Source: Taeniopygia guttata (taxonomy: Eukaryota; Chordata; Aves; Passeriformes; Estrildidae). Taken from it: DNA of 64,000 nucleotides. The stretch is from positions 4,345,001 to 4,409,000 of the forward strand of contig NC_133024.1 of NCBI RefSeq assembly GCF_048771995.1. The letters run 5' to 3'. This document shows, piece by piece, positions 37,061 to 48,700 of the stretch (the first letter of the stretch is position 1; each line of letters begins with the position of its first letter). The position numbers and the translations under genes were made by a program. Under the pieces are notes generated by a model. It did not search any database and was not told the DNA's origin. It saw only the letters and a list, made by a program, of their open reading frames with translations.

Positions 37061-39254
37061 TCTATTTTGTATAAGTTTTCTGCTGTGAAAGTCTCTACTG
37101 GTGCATTATTCATTTGTGTAGTACTGCTCCAACAGTTCTGAAAATGGTAGCAAAGTAGTCTCTATATAGTTTATAAATTTTATAGGCCCAAACTACCAAT
37201 TTAGGATTCTTCAGACAGAGGTGAAATCTGATAATCCAGAGAGGCGATTGTACCAAAGTTGGGTATCTACTAAATTACTCATGATATTTCCTCAGTAGGG
37301 TGTATTTTGTTCTATTGATTTTCTTTTTTAATTGCATATTCTTAAATACATTAATATTCTTCTCAACATACTGAAGATTAAATTTGCCATGTGGAGACCT
37401 GCTGTTTCATATGAACAACAGAGCCAAGAGAGGCAAGATTTAAAATAAAAACCCTAAAAATGGTTAACAAGTACTGAGTGAGAATAATACAGCAATACAA
37501 GTAAGTTGAGTATATCTTGTTAACTTGAGAAATAACATTTAAGGCTTTCTTGGTATATGTTAATAGTCTAGTAAGAATTCAGTATGATACTTTAACAAGG
37601 TTTCCTAGTTTTTATAATCTACTATTTCATATTTACTGTGAAAGAGAAGGAGATGGATGTGAGAGATTTGGGAAGAAACAAGACTCAGTAATCCAAATAG
37701 CACCCAGAATATGTATATATTCAACTTAATTAACTTGTTGAAGGCCATAAGTCTCAACCTTTCAGGTGGACTGGCATGATTTTGTTAAGAAATATTTGGT
37801 GATGAGAGAGACTCAAAAGTTGTAATTCATATTGCAATTTTATTTCTCAGCCCACTGGTGATAAATCAGATGATACATTTAATGTCAGCCTGGCAACATT
37901 TGGGACTTTTTCAGGCAATGATCTAAGAAATAAGAAGGATTTTCAGTGAACAGCCTCTATTGGTTCTGAGTTTTCATTTGTGTTACTTTGACTCTTGTTA
38001 AAAATACACTTGATTTGCTTTAATACAGGATTCTCTGAAGTCCTTCAGCTGGAGCCTCATCTGGGTGCATTTATACAGGATTGTCAGATACTTCTGTGTG
38101 GCAGTGAAAAACGATGTATTGGATCAACATGTGAAGGTACATGTTATAACACTGTTGGTTAGTATTGTTACATAATTGCTCACTGTAATTATAACTACCC
38201 ATATTTAAAATATTTACTTGAATACAGGATAATCAGTTAGCAACTGTGTGAAATTATTATTCTTAACGAATAGAAGGTTAAAAACCAGGGGCTGGGTTCA
38301 GGGATAAGACAATAGGAGTCACAGAATCCCCAGAGTGGATTAAGAGCAGACCATGGGAGTTTGGGGAATATCACTGGGAGCTGTCTGTTGGGCTGGTCCA
38401 TTTTTCACACATGGTGTGTGAATGTAGGAGTCATAAAAGGTACATGTAGTTTTCAAACTCTTATTCTGATCTCTGAAGTTAATCAGTCCTGCTTACCCAT
38501 AAAACCATGAAACTTTGCTAACCTGCATCTATCCCAAAAAGCCTGTGGACCTGTCATTGTTCTTGTTGAAAATCTGTCCTGTGAATTCCTTCACAGGCTT
38601 TTATAAGGACTTTAAAAACACTGACAATTTCTGTGCTTTTATGTCCTTTTTTTTTCCTCCCTCTACAAGAATTACAGTAAACCTCTTACATGCAAATCAA
38701 AATAGTGGATGAAGGACTGAATGAGATTCTGTGCTTTGTGCTATACAGAATACCAGAATTTGTCATGGTCTTTCCAGTTATAAAATCTATTTCAGCTTTG
38801 TGGTGGACTTACAAGACTTCAAATTCTTACACAGAAATTTGGACTCTTAAATGGTTGGAAATCTCAGACTAATGGGCAACAACAGAACTGTGTGTGGGGA
38901 TGTTCTTTTGCAGGCTTTGTCCTTTAGCTGTTTCCCTTCTGCTACATCCCAGGCTGAGATGAATTGTGTAGTATAGCCAGGTGTGCAAGTTCAGAGCAAT
39001 AGACTTTTAAATAAAGTATTGAGGCTTGTATGCCCTTAGAGTTGCCATCAGAGGGTATGTACAGCTCTCACCATCCATCTCTAGCAGTGCATCAAGGACA
39101 AAACTGGGAACTGTCTGTGTTACCTCAAAAAGTAAGATTTTGTGACTCCCTTTGTGAGCTCTTCACGTTTCCATGTAGTACCATGCAGCTCTGAGTTTGT
39201 AGGTTTGCAGAAGGCAGATTAATCTCCTCCATTAAACTTTCTTACACGTGCTGT
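37061..39254. other. intergenic between BACH1 and PAXBP1
   Basis: No gene is supported. The sequence is AT-rich with short domain-less open frames. A weak CR1-tail-like string near 38318 (GTCACAGAATCCCCAGAGTGG) is too short to assign. Confidence 0.5.
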
Positions 39255-39545
39255 CATTGCAAGTGAGGGAGAAAATATCATGATGTGTGGTGGGCTCCTA
39301 GGAGAGGATGGCAGTGCCTTTCCTTGGGAAGGAAAGCACCTAGCCCCATTATTAGTGGTACAGATAAGAGGCCATGGGGAGTTAACAGCTAGGAATATTT
39401 TACTTTCTTGGAAACCTTTGTGTGGGAGCAATCTTGAACATACTCAATTTTGGAGCTCGGTAGCAAATTCCAGAGGTGGGATTCTGAAATAGGGTGTCAC
39501 TACTTTTCTTTGGGAAGGAATGCATGATAGTCTCAGTGTTGATAG
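39255..39545 (-). repeat. ~190-bp repeat family, minus-orientation units
   Basis: The reverse complement of this stretch aligns with the plus-orientation units found at 39655-40640. It gives one near-complete unit (39255-39445) and part of a second. Shared landmarks in the reverse complement are AAGATTGCTCCCACACAAAG, TGCTTTCCTTCCCAAGGAAA and AGGAGCCCACCA. The core at 39316-39334 is CTTTCCTTGGGAAGGAAAG, a hairpin with 8-bp arms and a 3-base loop. Confidence 0.7.
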
Positions 39546-39654
39546 AAATTTGTCTTTGTCCTGCAAGATCAAGGACAGCAAATCAGATACATCAAAATAT
39601 ATTATTTACTCTCATAGTCTTCAGATGACAACATCCCCTATTTCTTTACCACCT

Positions 39655-40640
39655 CCAGAAAAGAATCAGTCTGGGCTTTGAGCCCAAACAAAAGGTGCCA
39701 GGACAGAAAGCTTGTGCTGGCCTTTACCTCTCCTGGGCAGCCTCTCATCTGCACCACCACCATGGGCACTAAGCAAAGTTTCCTTGCAAAGTTAAATGGT
39801 GCTGCCATAAATTTCAGAATACTTCCTCCAAAATTTCAATCTGAGCACCATCATTAACGACATCCAAGGATTGCTCCCAAACAGAAGATGCCAGAACACA
39901 AAGCTGATACTGGTCCATCTCTCTCCTTGGCAGACTGTCATCTGCTCCAACAACACTGTGGCTTAGTGCTTTTCTGCCCAAGGAAAGGCAGTCTCATCCA
40001 CTTTCTGGAGCCCACATCCAAAACTGAAATACAACCTTCAAATCTTAATAGGTTCCAAAATTGAGGCTACACAAGAGGCCCCATGAGAACAAACTGTTAC
40101 TGACTTTCAGGTCTCTTGAGCAGCCTGGTGACTTCAACCACCACTGGGGCCGCATGCTTTCCTTCACAAGGAAAGATATTACCATTCACTTTTTGGAGGG
40201 CATATACAAAATTTAAATTCAATATTCAAAACTAAGTAGGGCTTCACATTCAGGACACTAGCTCTGACAAATGGATCTAAGTTGCAAAGGGAAGAAGTGT
40301 TGCTGGTCTTTACCTCCCATGGGTAAGTTATATTCATGGTCTAGGCACTTTCCTTCCCATGTAAAAGAACTGTTGTTTTCTTTCAGGACACCTCCTGCAA
40401 TTTTGAATACATCCAAGGGTTGCTTACACAAAAAACGTTTTAGGACAGAAAGTTCTTGCTGGCCTTTACCTTCTTTTGGAAGCTTGTGATCTGCAGCAGC
40501 AACACTGGCATTATGTTCTGTATTTCCTAAGGAATGGTACTGTCACTCAGTTCCTGGACCCCACTTTGGAAATTTCAGATTAATCTCAAAAATGGAATAT
40601 GTCCAAGGATTGCTCCAACACATTTGTTTCCAACCCACTC
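39655..40640 (+). repeat. degenerate ~190-bp tandem array, plus orientation, about five units
   Basis: Five diverged units follow one another, with landmark spacings of roughly 192, 187, 205 and 158 bases. Landmarks recur: CCAAGGATTGCTCC near 39872, 40413 and 40601; GCTGGCCTTTACCTCTCC-type text near 39718, 39910, 40097, 40302 and 40458; TTTCCTTNNCAAGGAAAG-type text; and CTTTCTGGAGCCCA-type text. The family was not recognised. Confidence 0.75.
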
Positions 40641-40734
40641 TTTTGTGGGTTGTGCCCTCATTGTGCCTCACACTGGGACCCAAGTAAGGCTGTCTCGGTG
40701 TAGGAATGGTACTTCCAGACTTACTGCTCCCACT

Positions 40735-40945
40735 GAAACCACTCTAAACTATAAACCACTCACTCACTTCTCCCCCTCCCCAAGGCGGGAGATTGGGGGG
40801 CACAAAAGGTAAAAACATGGGTTGAGAAAGGACCAATTTCCTAGAAAAAAGCTGAGAGAAAAAACCAGTAACATCACCAGTATCATGTAAAAAGGGAACT
40901 GTGACTGCTCCCTCAGCTCCAACTGACACTTACCCGTCACTCCCA
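40735..40945. repeat. possible LTR or other interspersed repeat fragment
   Basis: CACTCACTCACTTCTCCCCC, then CCCCAAGGCGGGAGATTGGG and AAACATGGGTTGAGAAAGGA. The style recalls retroviral-type LTR pieces common in birds, but I cannot assign a family or boundaries. Confidence 0.3.
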
Positions 40946-40952
40946 GCCCTTG

Positions 40953-41010
40953 TCCAATGACCCTCTCCAGCTCTTACAGGCTCCCTCCAGGTCCTCTTCA
41001 AGATACTGAA
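40953..41010 (-). mobile_element. probable small CR1 fragment, minus orientation
   Basis: CCTTGTCCAATGACCCTCTC followed by CAGCTCTTACAGGCTCCCTC matches the CR1 segment also seen at about 15015-15062. It is short, so the call is tentative. Confidence 0.45.
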
Positions 41011-42192
41011 ATCAGTAACACTTTTAGCAGAGAAAGATCAAATCTGACACTATTAAATCATGCAACTACAACTGCAATACTATTTCAAATATCTAAATTA
41101 TGATTTATGTAGGTATGTGAATTCCACTGTTAATCCTGTTGCGTTCACTCAAGAAATTAAGCTTTGAAAGATTTTTTTCTGACATATTGGAATATTCAAC
41201 CAGAACCAGTACTCACAAAATTTCCTTCACTCTCTTCCTAAAGGAACGAAGCTTACCAAGTTGTACTGCAAGAACACCTTGACATATGAGTTTATTGAAG
41301 CAATTTTTAAAAGCAGGTATTTCTGAGCGTGCTCCATCAATCCCAACTGTTCAAAAAAATAACTATCCAGTGTCCCAAGGAAGTGTCCATGTTACAAATG
41401 GTATGTGTTTAATATACCAAATTATATCACATGCAGTAAGCATAAATATTATTCAGAATGCAGATTAATTGCTATAGCTCCCCTAAAAAAAAAAAGCTGG
41501 GCACACATGGAGAATAGCTGTTAATCTAAGGCTATTACAGCTCTCCACCTGCCTTGGACCCCAAGATCAAGTCACTAGTGCTCTCAGGACTCCTCTGTCT
41601 CCTTTTTGGACATAAACCTCTGATGTTTGTGGATTCATTTTCCTAACAGTGGAAAGTGTAACATTTTAATATCCACTATGTAAATACTTCAAAGGTTTCA
41701 AAATACCTTAATTTTGCTCCATATCTTCAGCCACGCTAACCTGAAGAAACAGGTTCCATGAATGACATTACAAAACAAAACCAAAAAAACAAATCAAACA
41801 AACAAAAAACCAAACCCAACACCTCCCCACCCCAATCCTGACACAACTTAAGCACTTTAGAAAAGGAAGGAGGGTCCAGAATTCAGAGGTAAACCATTAG
41901 TCCTACAAAATGAAAGAACTGCCACCATCTACACATGCACAATAATCACAAATTCCCAGTGTCTGCCTGTATATAAAAAAAAATACTTCACCCGTTATCC
42001 AGATCTTCCTTTTGAAGGACAGTGGCAAGACTTCCATATTCTGGATGCAAATCACTTTTTAGTTACTCCACTTGGAGTGCACAGCTGCCTTTTAAAGGTC
42101 AGGCTCCACTTCAATGTGCCCCTATTCTTCAACTCGTGACTTTTCACATATTTGAATGTTTTACCAGCCCTTTTGACCAATAATACGATCAT

Positions 42193-42198
42193 TTTATT
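42193..42198 (-). terminator. PAXBP1: candidate poly(A) signal of PAXBP1 (distal)
   Basis: AATAAA on the minus strand, about 430 bases past the stop codon. A nearer hexamer lies at 42488-42493. Either could be used. Confidence 0.4.
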
Positions 42199-42487
42199 TT
42201 CAAAATAACTATTTTTAGCAAATGAAAAGCTTACTGTGACAGTACAACATCTCTATATCCAGTGTGAAAGCAACATGGTGGTATAAATATATGCATCATT
42301 GTATTACACAGAATCTATTATACACATTCCAGTTAACCATGGAACAATTAACAGGTGTAGATGACCACTGATTATGGGCACAAAGTATTTTTGTGAACAA
42401 GATTTTGAGAAATTTGAGGAAAAATCTTGTTTCAGGAAAGATGACAACCTTGGGATTCCATTTTTGTTTTCAGTGAAGTCAATGATT

Positions 42488-42493
42488 TTTATT
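42488..42493 (-). terminator. PAXBP1: candidate poly(A) signal of PAXBP1 (proximal)
   Basis: AATAAA on the minus strand, about 135 bases past the TAG stop. Confidence 0.4.
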
Positions 42494-42627
42494 TTTAAGG
42501 ATGTATATAAGAATGCACTTTGTATTAAAACAAAGATCAATACTTTACAGTTTAAGAAACTTTACATATGTACATAAATTACACATCAGGAATGGTTTTA
42601 AAGCTCAAAATGGATGGTGGGAAAAGT

Positions 42628-42745
42628 CTATTTTCCTTCTATTAGAATCTTGAACTCTTTTACGTTGTGATCATTTGCAACAGTAACAGCATGATCCAGA
42701 GCTCGGATACTTGCTAGAAGCTTCACAATCTGCTTGATATGCTCC
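42628..42745 (-). CDS. PAXBP1: PAXBP1 exon 18 (terminal coding exon)
   Basis: [20 protein letters not shown], then [15 protein letters not shown] and TAG. The acceptor is TTTTTTAG|GGAGCA. The end matches the usual C-terminus of the family. Confidence 0.97.
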
Positions 42746-45700
42746 CTAAAAAAGAGGCAGCAGAAGACAATATAGAAACAGAACAATCAATGACATTGAT
42801 TAATTTTCCAACAGATGACTGCATTGTGGAGCCATATATTTCATATTCCTGTTGCAGATTTATTATACTTGCTTAATGAGTAATGACAACAGATTTGTTA
42901 AATGCTGGGAAAAAGCAAGACAGAAGATAGAAATCAAATTAGAACCTGCTATGAAAACAGGATAATTGGAAGTTTCTCTTCCAATAAAAATTTCTACCAA
43001 GTTATCGTTTCACCTGGTGAAGACGGCTCTTTCAAATTTAGAAACATACCAGCAAACAAGAGAGTTCAAAAACTTAAATAAACTTCAATCCCAAACTGTT
43101 ACACTGAAACACAGGACTGTACCAAGACTGGAAGACTGTTCATTCCTGTGCTGTTGCTGCTCCCATTGCATGTCAGCTTACTTGGCCAGCAGGAATGTGT
43201 CTAATGCAAGCTGCTAATTAAGCTGATCATTGGATTCAAGTAAAATTATTCTTGGATCTCAGGTGAAACAGGTTCATCTAGTTGGTTGTATAAATAGTAA
43301 AGAACTTTTGAACTGTATACAAAAGACAGTTTGCAATTTAGAAGCCACTATGCAGGATCCAGCAACAGGCTCACAAGGTGAAACAGTCCAGACATGGCAG
43401 CCACAAAATTTGGCAGAATCATAGAATGTTTTGGGTTGGATGGTATCTTTAAATCTCATCACAGTCCAACTCTCTGCCATGGACAGGGACACATTCCAGC
43501 AGACCAGGTTGCTTAGAGCTCCATCCAACCTGGCACTGAGCATTTGTAGGGACAAGAAGCTTCCCTGGGCAACATGTGCCAGGGCCTCACCACCTTCACA
43601 GCCAAGATTCCTTCCCAATGTCTAACACAAATATCTCCTCCTTCAGGTTTAAAGCCACTCCCCCTTGTCCTGATTTTATATCTGCTCATACAAAAAGTGC
43701 TTCTCCCTGCTTTTTATAAAGAATCCAGGACACTAAGCAGTAGTCCAAAATATATTATCAGCTTTCAAGTATTTCCAGCAGTTGCTATTTTCAGACACCT
43801 TAAAAATATCCATTTCTAATGTGTGAATTCAAAGAAGTTTCCAAAGATACACAGCAGGATGTAGAGAGTTACCCATGTTTGCGTGCATTGGCAAAATAAA
43901 TCAAATCACAAGAACTGCAACTGCTTTCACTCAAAGTAAGTTACCTTGCATTTCTCTTCTCTACATCAGAGCAACCGATGCTGTTTCTGTAAATTGTATC
44001 AGCCAGGTGAACAAGGTATCTACAGAAGTTTTCTAGCTGAGAAATAGTCTTGTCTCCCGTTAGATTAGTGAACCACTGCTTAGGGAAGCAAGCAATTACC
44101 TATGAAAAACGGGAAAAAGGAAGTTAAACACAACGTAACAAAATTTTTAAAAGCTAGGTAACATGTATAACTTGTGAAGTCTGCCTAGTAAGACTGCAGG
44201 GATAAGGCCCAACTGAGTGAAAAAATTAGAAAACTACCAAAAAAACCCACACCAAAATCCAAGCAGTAAAGCACTGAAACCCACAGTATACCTAATCCAT
44301 GGTATGAGCCAGAGAAGGATCTTTCTTTAGTCTGTATACTACCAAAAAAAAAAAAATCTATTTTTCACAAGCTTTTGAGTTATCAAAGCCAAGATTTCAT
44401 AGGCAACATCAAGTTCTAACTACATATTCCTTTCAGTTTAAATCCATTACTTTAAACATTGCTTGATTTTACTTACACTTTGAGCTTTCTTAATGCTGTC
44501 CTCTCCATACTCTGAGTTTTGAAAAGCCATAAGAATGTATCTATTTAGCAACCCATCTATGGACAGCTCCTGTAGAGTTTTGTTTGAAAGGATTCCATAC
44601 CACTGGAGAAAGTTTCCCAATAACTAAAAATACAACACAGGGAAAATAACTATTCCAAAATGTACTGAAATCAGAGAGTTCATCAGAAACGTTTTAAAAT
44701 ATTTTAAATGTTTTGCAAACCTATTCAGAATACAGTCTCCCTTGCTGCTGCCATTTGAACAGAAAATTCCAGAGAAGAGTTCTGTTTATGTGATCATGGA
44801 GAGCAGTTTTTCAATCAACATCAGTCTCTACTTTCTGTTTAGCTGGGAGTTAATTTTTTTTCACAGTCTTTTACTGGAAATAAACTATGACAGCCACAGC
44901 TTTGAGCTCCTACATCCCCCAAAAGTAGTATATTTTATTCTGACAAGCACAAGGATATAAACCTGGGGTGAGTAAGCTAAGTGACCTCGTAACATTCGAG
45001 TTGAAATGATGGTGCTTCCTCTTGACAACCTTTTCAACTACCAAACCAATTAGGTTGGAAAAGACCTCTGAGATGAAGTCCACTCTTAGACCAAATATCA
45101 CCTCATCAACCTGACCAGAATATGGAGTGCCATGTCCATCTTCAAAAACACCTCCAGGGATGTGACACCACCACCTTGCCAGGTAGTCCATCCCCACGGT
45201 TAATTATCCTTTCTGTGACAAAATTCTTCTCCATGTCCATCCTGAAGCTCTCCTGGCAGAGCTGGAGGACATTTCCCCTCATCCTGTTGCTGCCTGTGAG
45301 CAGAGCCACACCTCCTTGACCACACTCCACATTCAGGCAGCGATAAGGGGTCCCTGTCCTGTCTCCCCCCTTCCCCACCTCCTCTTTCCCAACTGCCCAG
45401 CAGCTTTCCAGCCACTCCAGCCCCAGTTCTGGGGTTACTGTGGACAAAGTAGGGACCCAGCACTTCGCCTTGCTGACCCTCATCAATCCAGGTCCCTCTG
45501 CAGAGCCTTCCTGCCCTCCAGCAGATCAACACTCCCACCCAACTTGGTGTAGTCCACAAATTTACTGAGGGTGCACTTGATCCCCTCATCCAGATCATCA
45601 CTAAGGATATAAAACAGGACTGGGCACAAAAGTGAGCCCTGGGGGACACCACTGGTGACTGGACACACCATGAAGAGGGCACAGTGCACTATCAAAGACT

Positions 45701-48700
45701 AAGAATCCGGAGTTGGAGTTTTTGCAAGTGAAGTTGAAGCAGTTTCCATCTACTGTTTTCCACAAATTTGAGGAGGATTTTATTGCTACACTGTCTTAGA
45801 CCAAAGATTTACCAGACATATTTACTGACTTACCTTAACAGAGGACCAAAACTGACGTTGGAAAAACAAATATGGACCAGAGTTCTTGTTTTCTAAGATG
45901 CTGGAAAGTAAGACAGTTCTTTAATGAGCAACCAAGACCACACCTCTCTCTTGAATTTGCTGGCTTTTTCCTTCCAAGACACAGTTCATTTCCACAAATA
46001 CTCCCTTTCATCCTTCTTGTCTCTGCTAAATGCTCCCAGAAGGATGAGAAAAGATCTCCTGAACCCAGGCACTGAACCACACTGGGAAAAACCCCTCTTA
46101 ACTATGGGCAGAACAGAGTGACTTGCTAAGAAAAGTCTAACACCATAGTGGAAAGTAAACTTACTTTTTTGGATACAAGGGCATGAATACATCATCATCT
46201 AGTGTTCTCCTCATTCTTAGCAACAAGGCCTTTAAAAGCATCTGAAACAGGTAATTTTTTTTTAAATGTCCAATGCACTGTTTAGAAGTTAAACACTCAG
46301 AAACTGATTTTTAAAGTAACAAAGAACACTTGTGACCATAACAGTAAACACACATACATATTTGAGCACACAAATAAATAGTCTTAAAGAAGCTTGTAAT
46401 AATTAACAAAGCAGAAATTTGACACTTTCAATCACAACTCAAACTCTTATTACCACTTCCTGCATTCACAGAAGGCAAATAAAACAACCCAGTTTCCAGA
46501 CAATACATTTGAAAAGGCTGCAAAGATCTAAAAAAGAAAAGTCCAAGTATTTGTAGTCAACCCTTACAGCAAAACTGGAGACCAGGAAGTCTTACTTCAT
46601 CTGGTGTATCTTTATCTCTACTATTTTGAGGAGGCTTCACTGGGTTTCTTCTTTTAATTTATCACCAAACTTTACTCCCCACAATAAGGCTGCAGAGCAC
46701 CAAATAATTTTAAAATTATTTTTCTTGCTGTATTTCCCAATATAAGGTATTAAAAATGTATTCAAATTCCTTAACTTATACAACATATTTAAGAAAAAAA
46801 TCCAACAACTTACTTGTGTATTTTTGTTTTCTGCATTCACCACTGAGGGATATCCATCTATTAGTTTCTGTACAATTGCTACCATTCTTGATGTCTGTGT
46901 GGTAGAAAAGGGATCCCAGATATTTTCAGAAATTACTGTAAGAGATTAAAGAATTAGTCCACTTTACATATATTCAAATACAGTAATTATTGTACAAATA
47001 CAGTATTATATACTCACATAAAGTATTATATACTCAAAGTCATGCAACTGTTTACAAAACAGTAAAATCTGAAAGCACAAACAAGCACCAGACTCCACAA
47101 CCCCCTCCCTGTCATTTTTCAAGCCTATACCTGTTAATTTAGGGAGAACAACTCTCTCTACAATGGTAGGCAGCAGTGAAATATCAGCATCATCCTTCAC
47201 CTGCTCCTGCTCTTCACAGCCATAAAACAGCAATGACTCAAACCACAACATTGTTTCAAAATCTCGACACTTGCCCTAAAAAAAAAGAACTGGGGTTAGA
47301 TTCCTAAACAAAGATTTGAAGTCAACACATAGAAAAAGTATTATGCGTGCAAGTATGATACAAAAACAGCTTAAAAACACTCTGGCAAATTAACCAATTC
47401 ATTCTACCAGCAGAGCCACTAGATGTAACGAAAAGAGAAAATTTCTGAAGCAAGACTGATTTTTTAGCAGTTGTTGCCCCACAGATTTTAACTCCTACTT
47501 ACACCTAAACCAAACAAAAGCCTACAGATTAGAGTACAAGTCGGAAGTACAGCTCAGCTGTGCTGCGTTTTAAAATTATGCCTTCTAGATTTCAAACCCC
47601 TTTTTATGAGCACCTTGTCATTTTTCTACCTCAACAAAATGCTTACCAGGACCAGTAACAGAGAGTAGTGAATACAGTTAGACTTTATAATAATTCTCTA
47701 CCATGTCTCCAATTAACATCAGCTTTGTTTTGTCAACCTGAAAACTCAGAAAAATAGCATGGGGGAAGAGAGAACGCACAAAAAAATGTTTTAAATTTAA
47801 TTATGGAATCTTTCTTAGATTTTTCCTTGCTTGATTAATGAAGTCAGACATCAAATTAATAAAACTATTCAATATTACAACATTATTTAAATTATTATAT
47901 TAATTATTATTAACACTCTGAACTTCCCCTGCAGAGAGAAGTCATGCCTCCCCCTCCTCTGCACTTGGAGAAGAGGTGATAACTAAACCCCTTCTGCAGA
48001 TATTCTCTTGGTAGGTTAAGGGAAAAAAAAAAAACACTTCTAAAAAGAACAAAGGAGGAACAGAGAGGGAGTCAAAAGCTACATGAACTGTTTGTCCTGG
48101 TGGCATCTCCTGAAATACATATCCAGGCTGGACAACAAATGTGTGCCAGGGATACTGGGCTGCCACAGTGCTGTCCTGCTTCTCCCATGTTCCCTACATA
48201 ATAACTGGGCAGTGAGCACTATGAGAAAGACTTGGAAATTGCCAGCCAGAATTCTACAGGGCATGGAGGTGTAGGTGAGAGACAGATACATAACCTAGAA
48301 ACACAGGTTGTAATTCCACGTAAGAACAAACTTCTTAGTTCCACTTCTGATGAAACAGCGTTATCTAGAGGCACAATTTTCTCTGAAGTATTTTAAAGAC
48401 TAAATGTATTTGCACAGAACCATACAATGGTTTGTTGGAAGGGACCTTAACGATCACCTAGTTCCAACCCACTACCTTGGGCAGTAGCAGATTTTTTGGT
48501 CTACACCACTTCCTGAGAAGGATCTGGCAATGTAATAAAATTTAACTCTGGCTTGCTGGGAAGGATCAACTAGTCCAGGCACTCCCCTGAAAAACTTTGC
48601 CAAGACAGGTGCCCATTTGAAACTTCATCCCTAGAACACACTTTTAGAAGAAGCACACATCAAACGTGCAATTTACTTTGCTCTGCTCAAGTGTGAAAGA

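Larger units (their letters stand above)
41011..42627. other. PAXBP1: PAXBP1 3' UTR and flank
   Basis: No further gene is seen. Downstream of the PAXBP1 stop (on the minus strand) AATAAA hexamers lie at 42493-42488 and 42198-42193, so the 3' UTR may end near 42.47 or 42.17 kb. The rest is AT-rich with an A/C-rich simple tract near 41775-41825. Confidence 0.5.
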
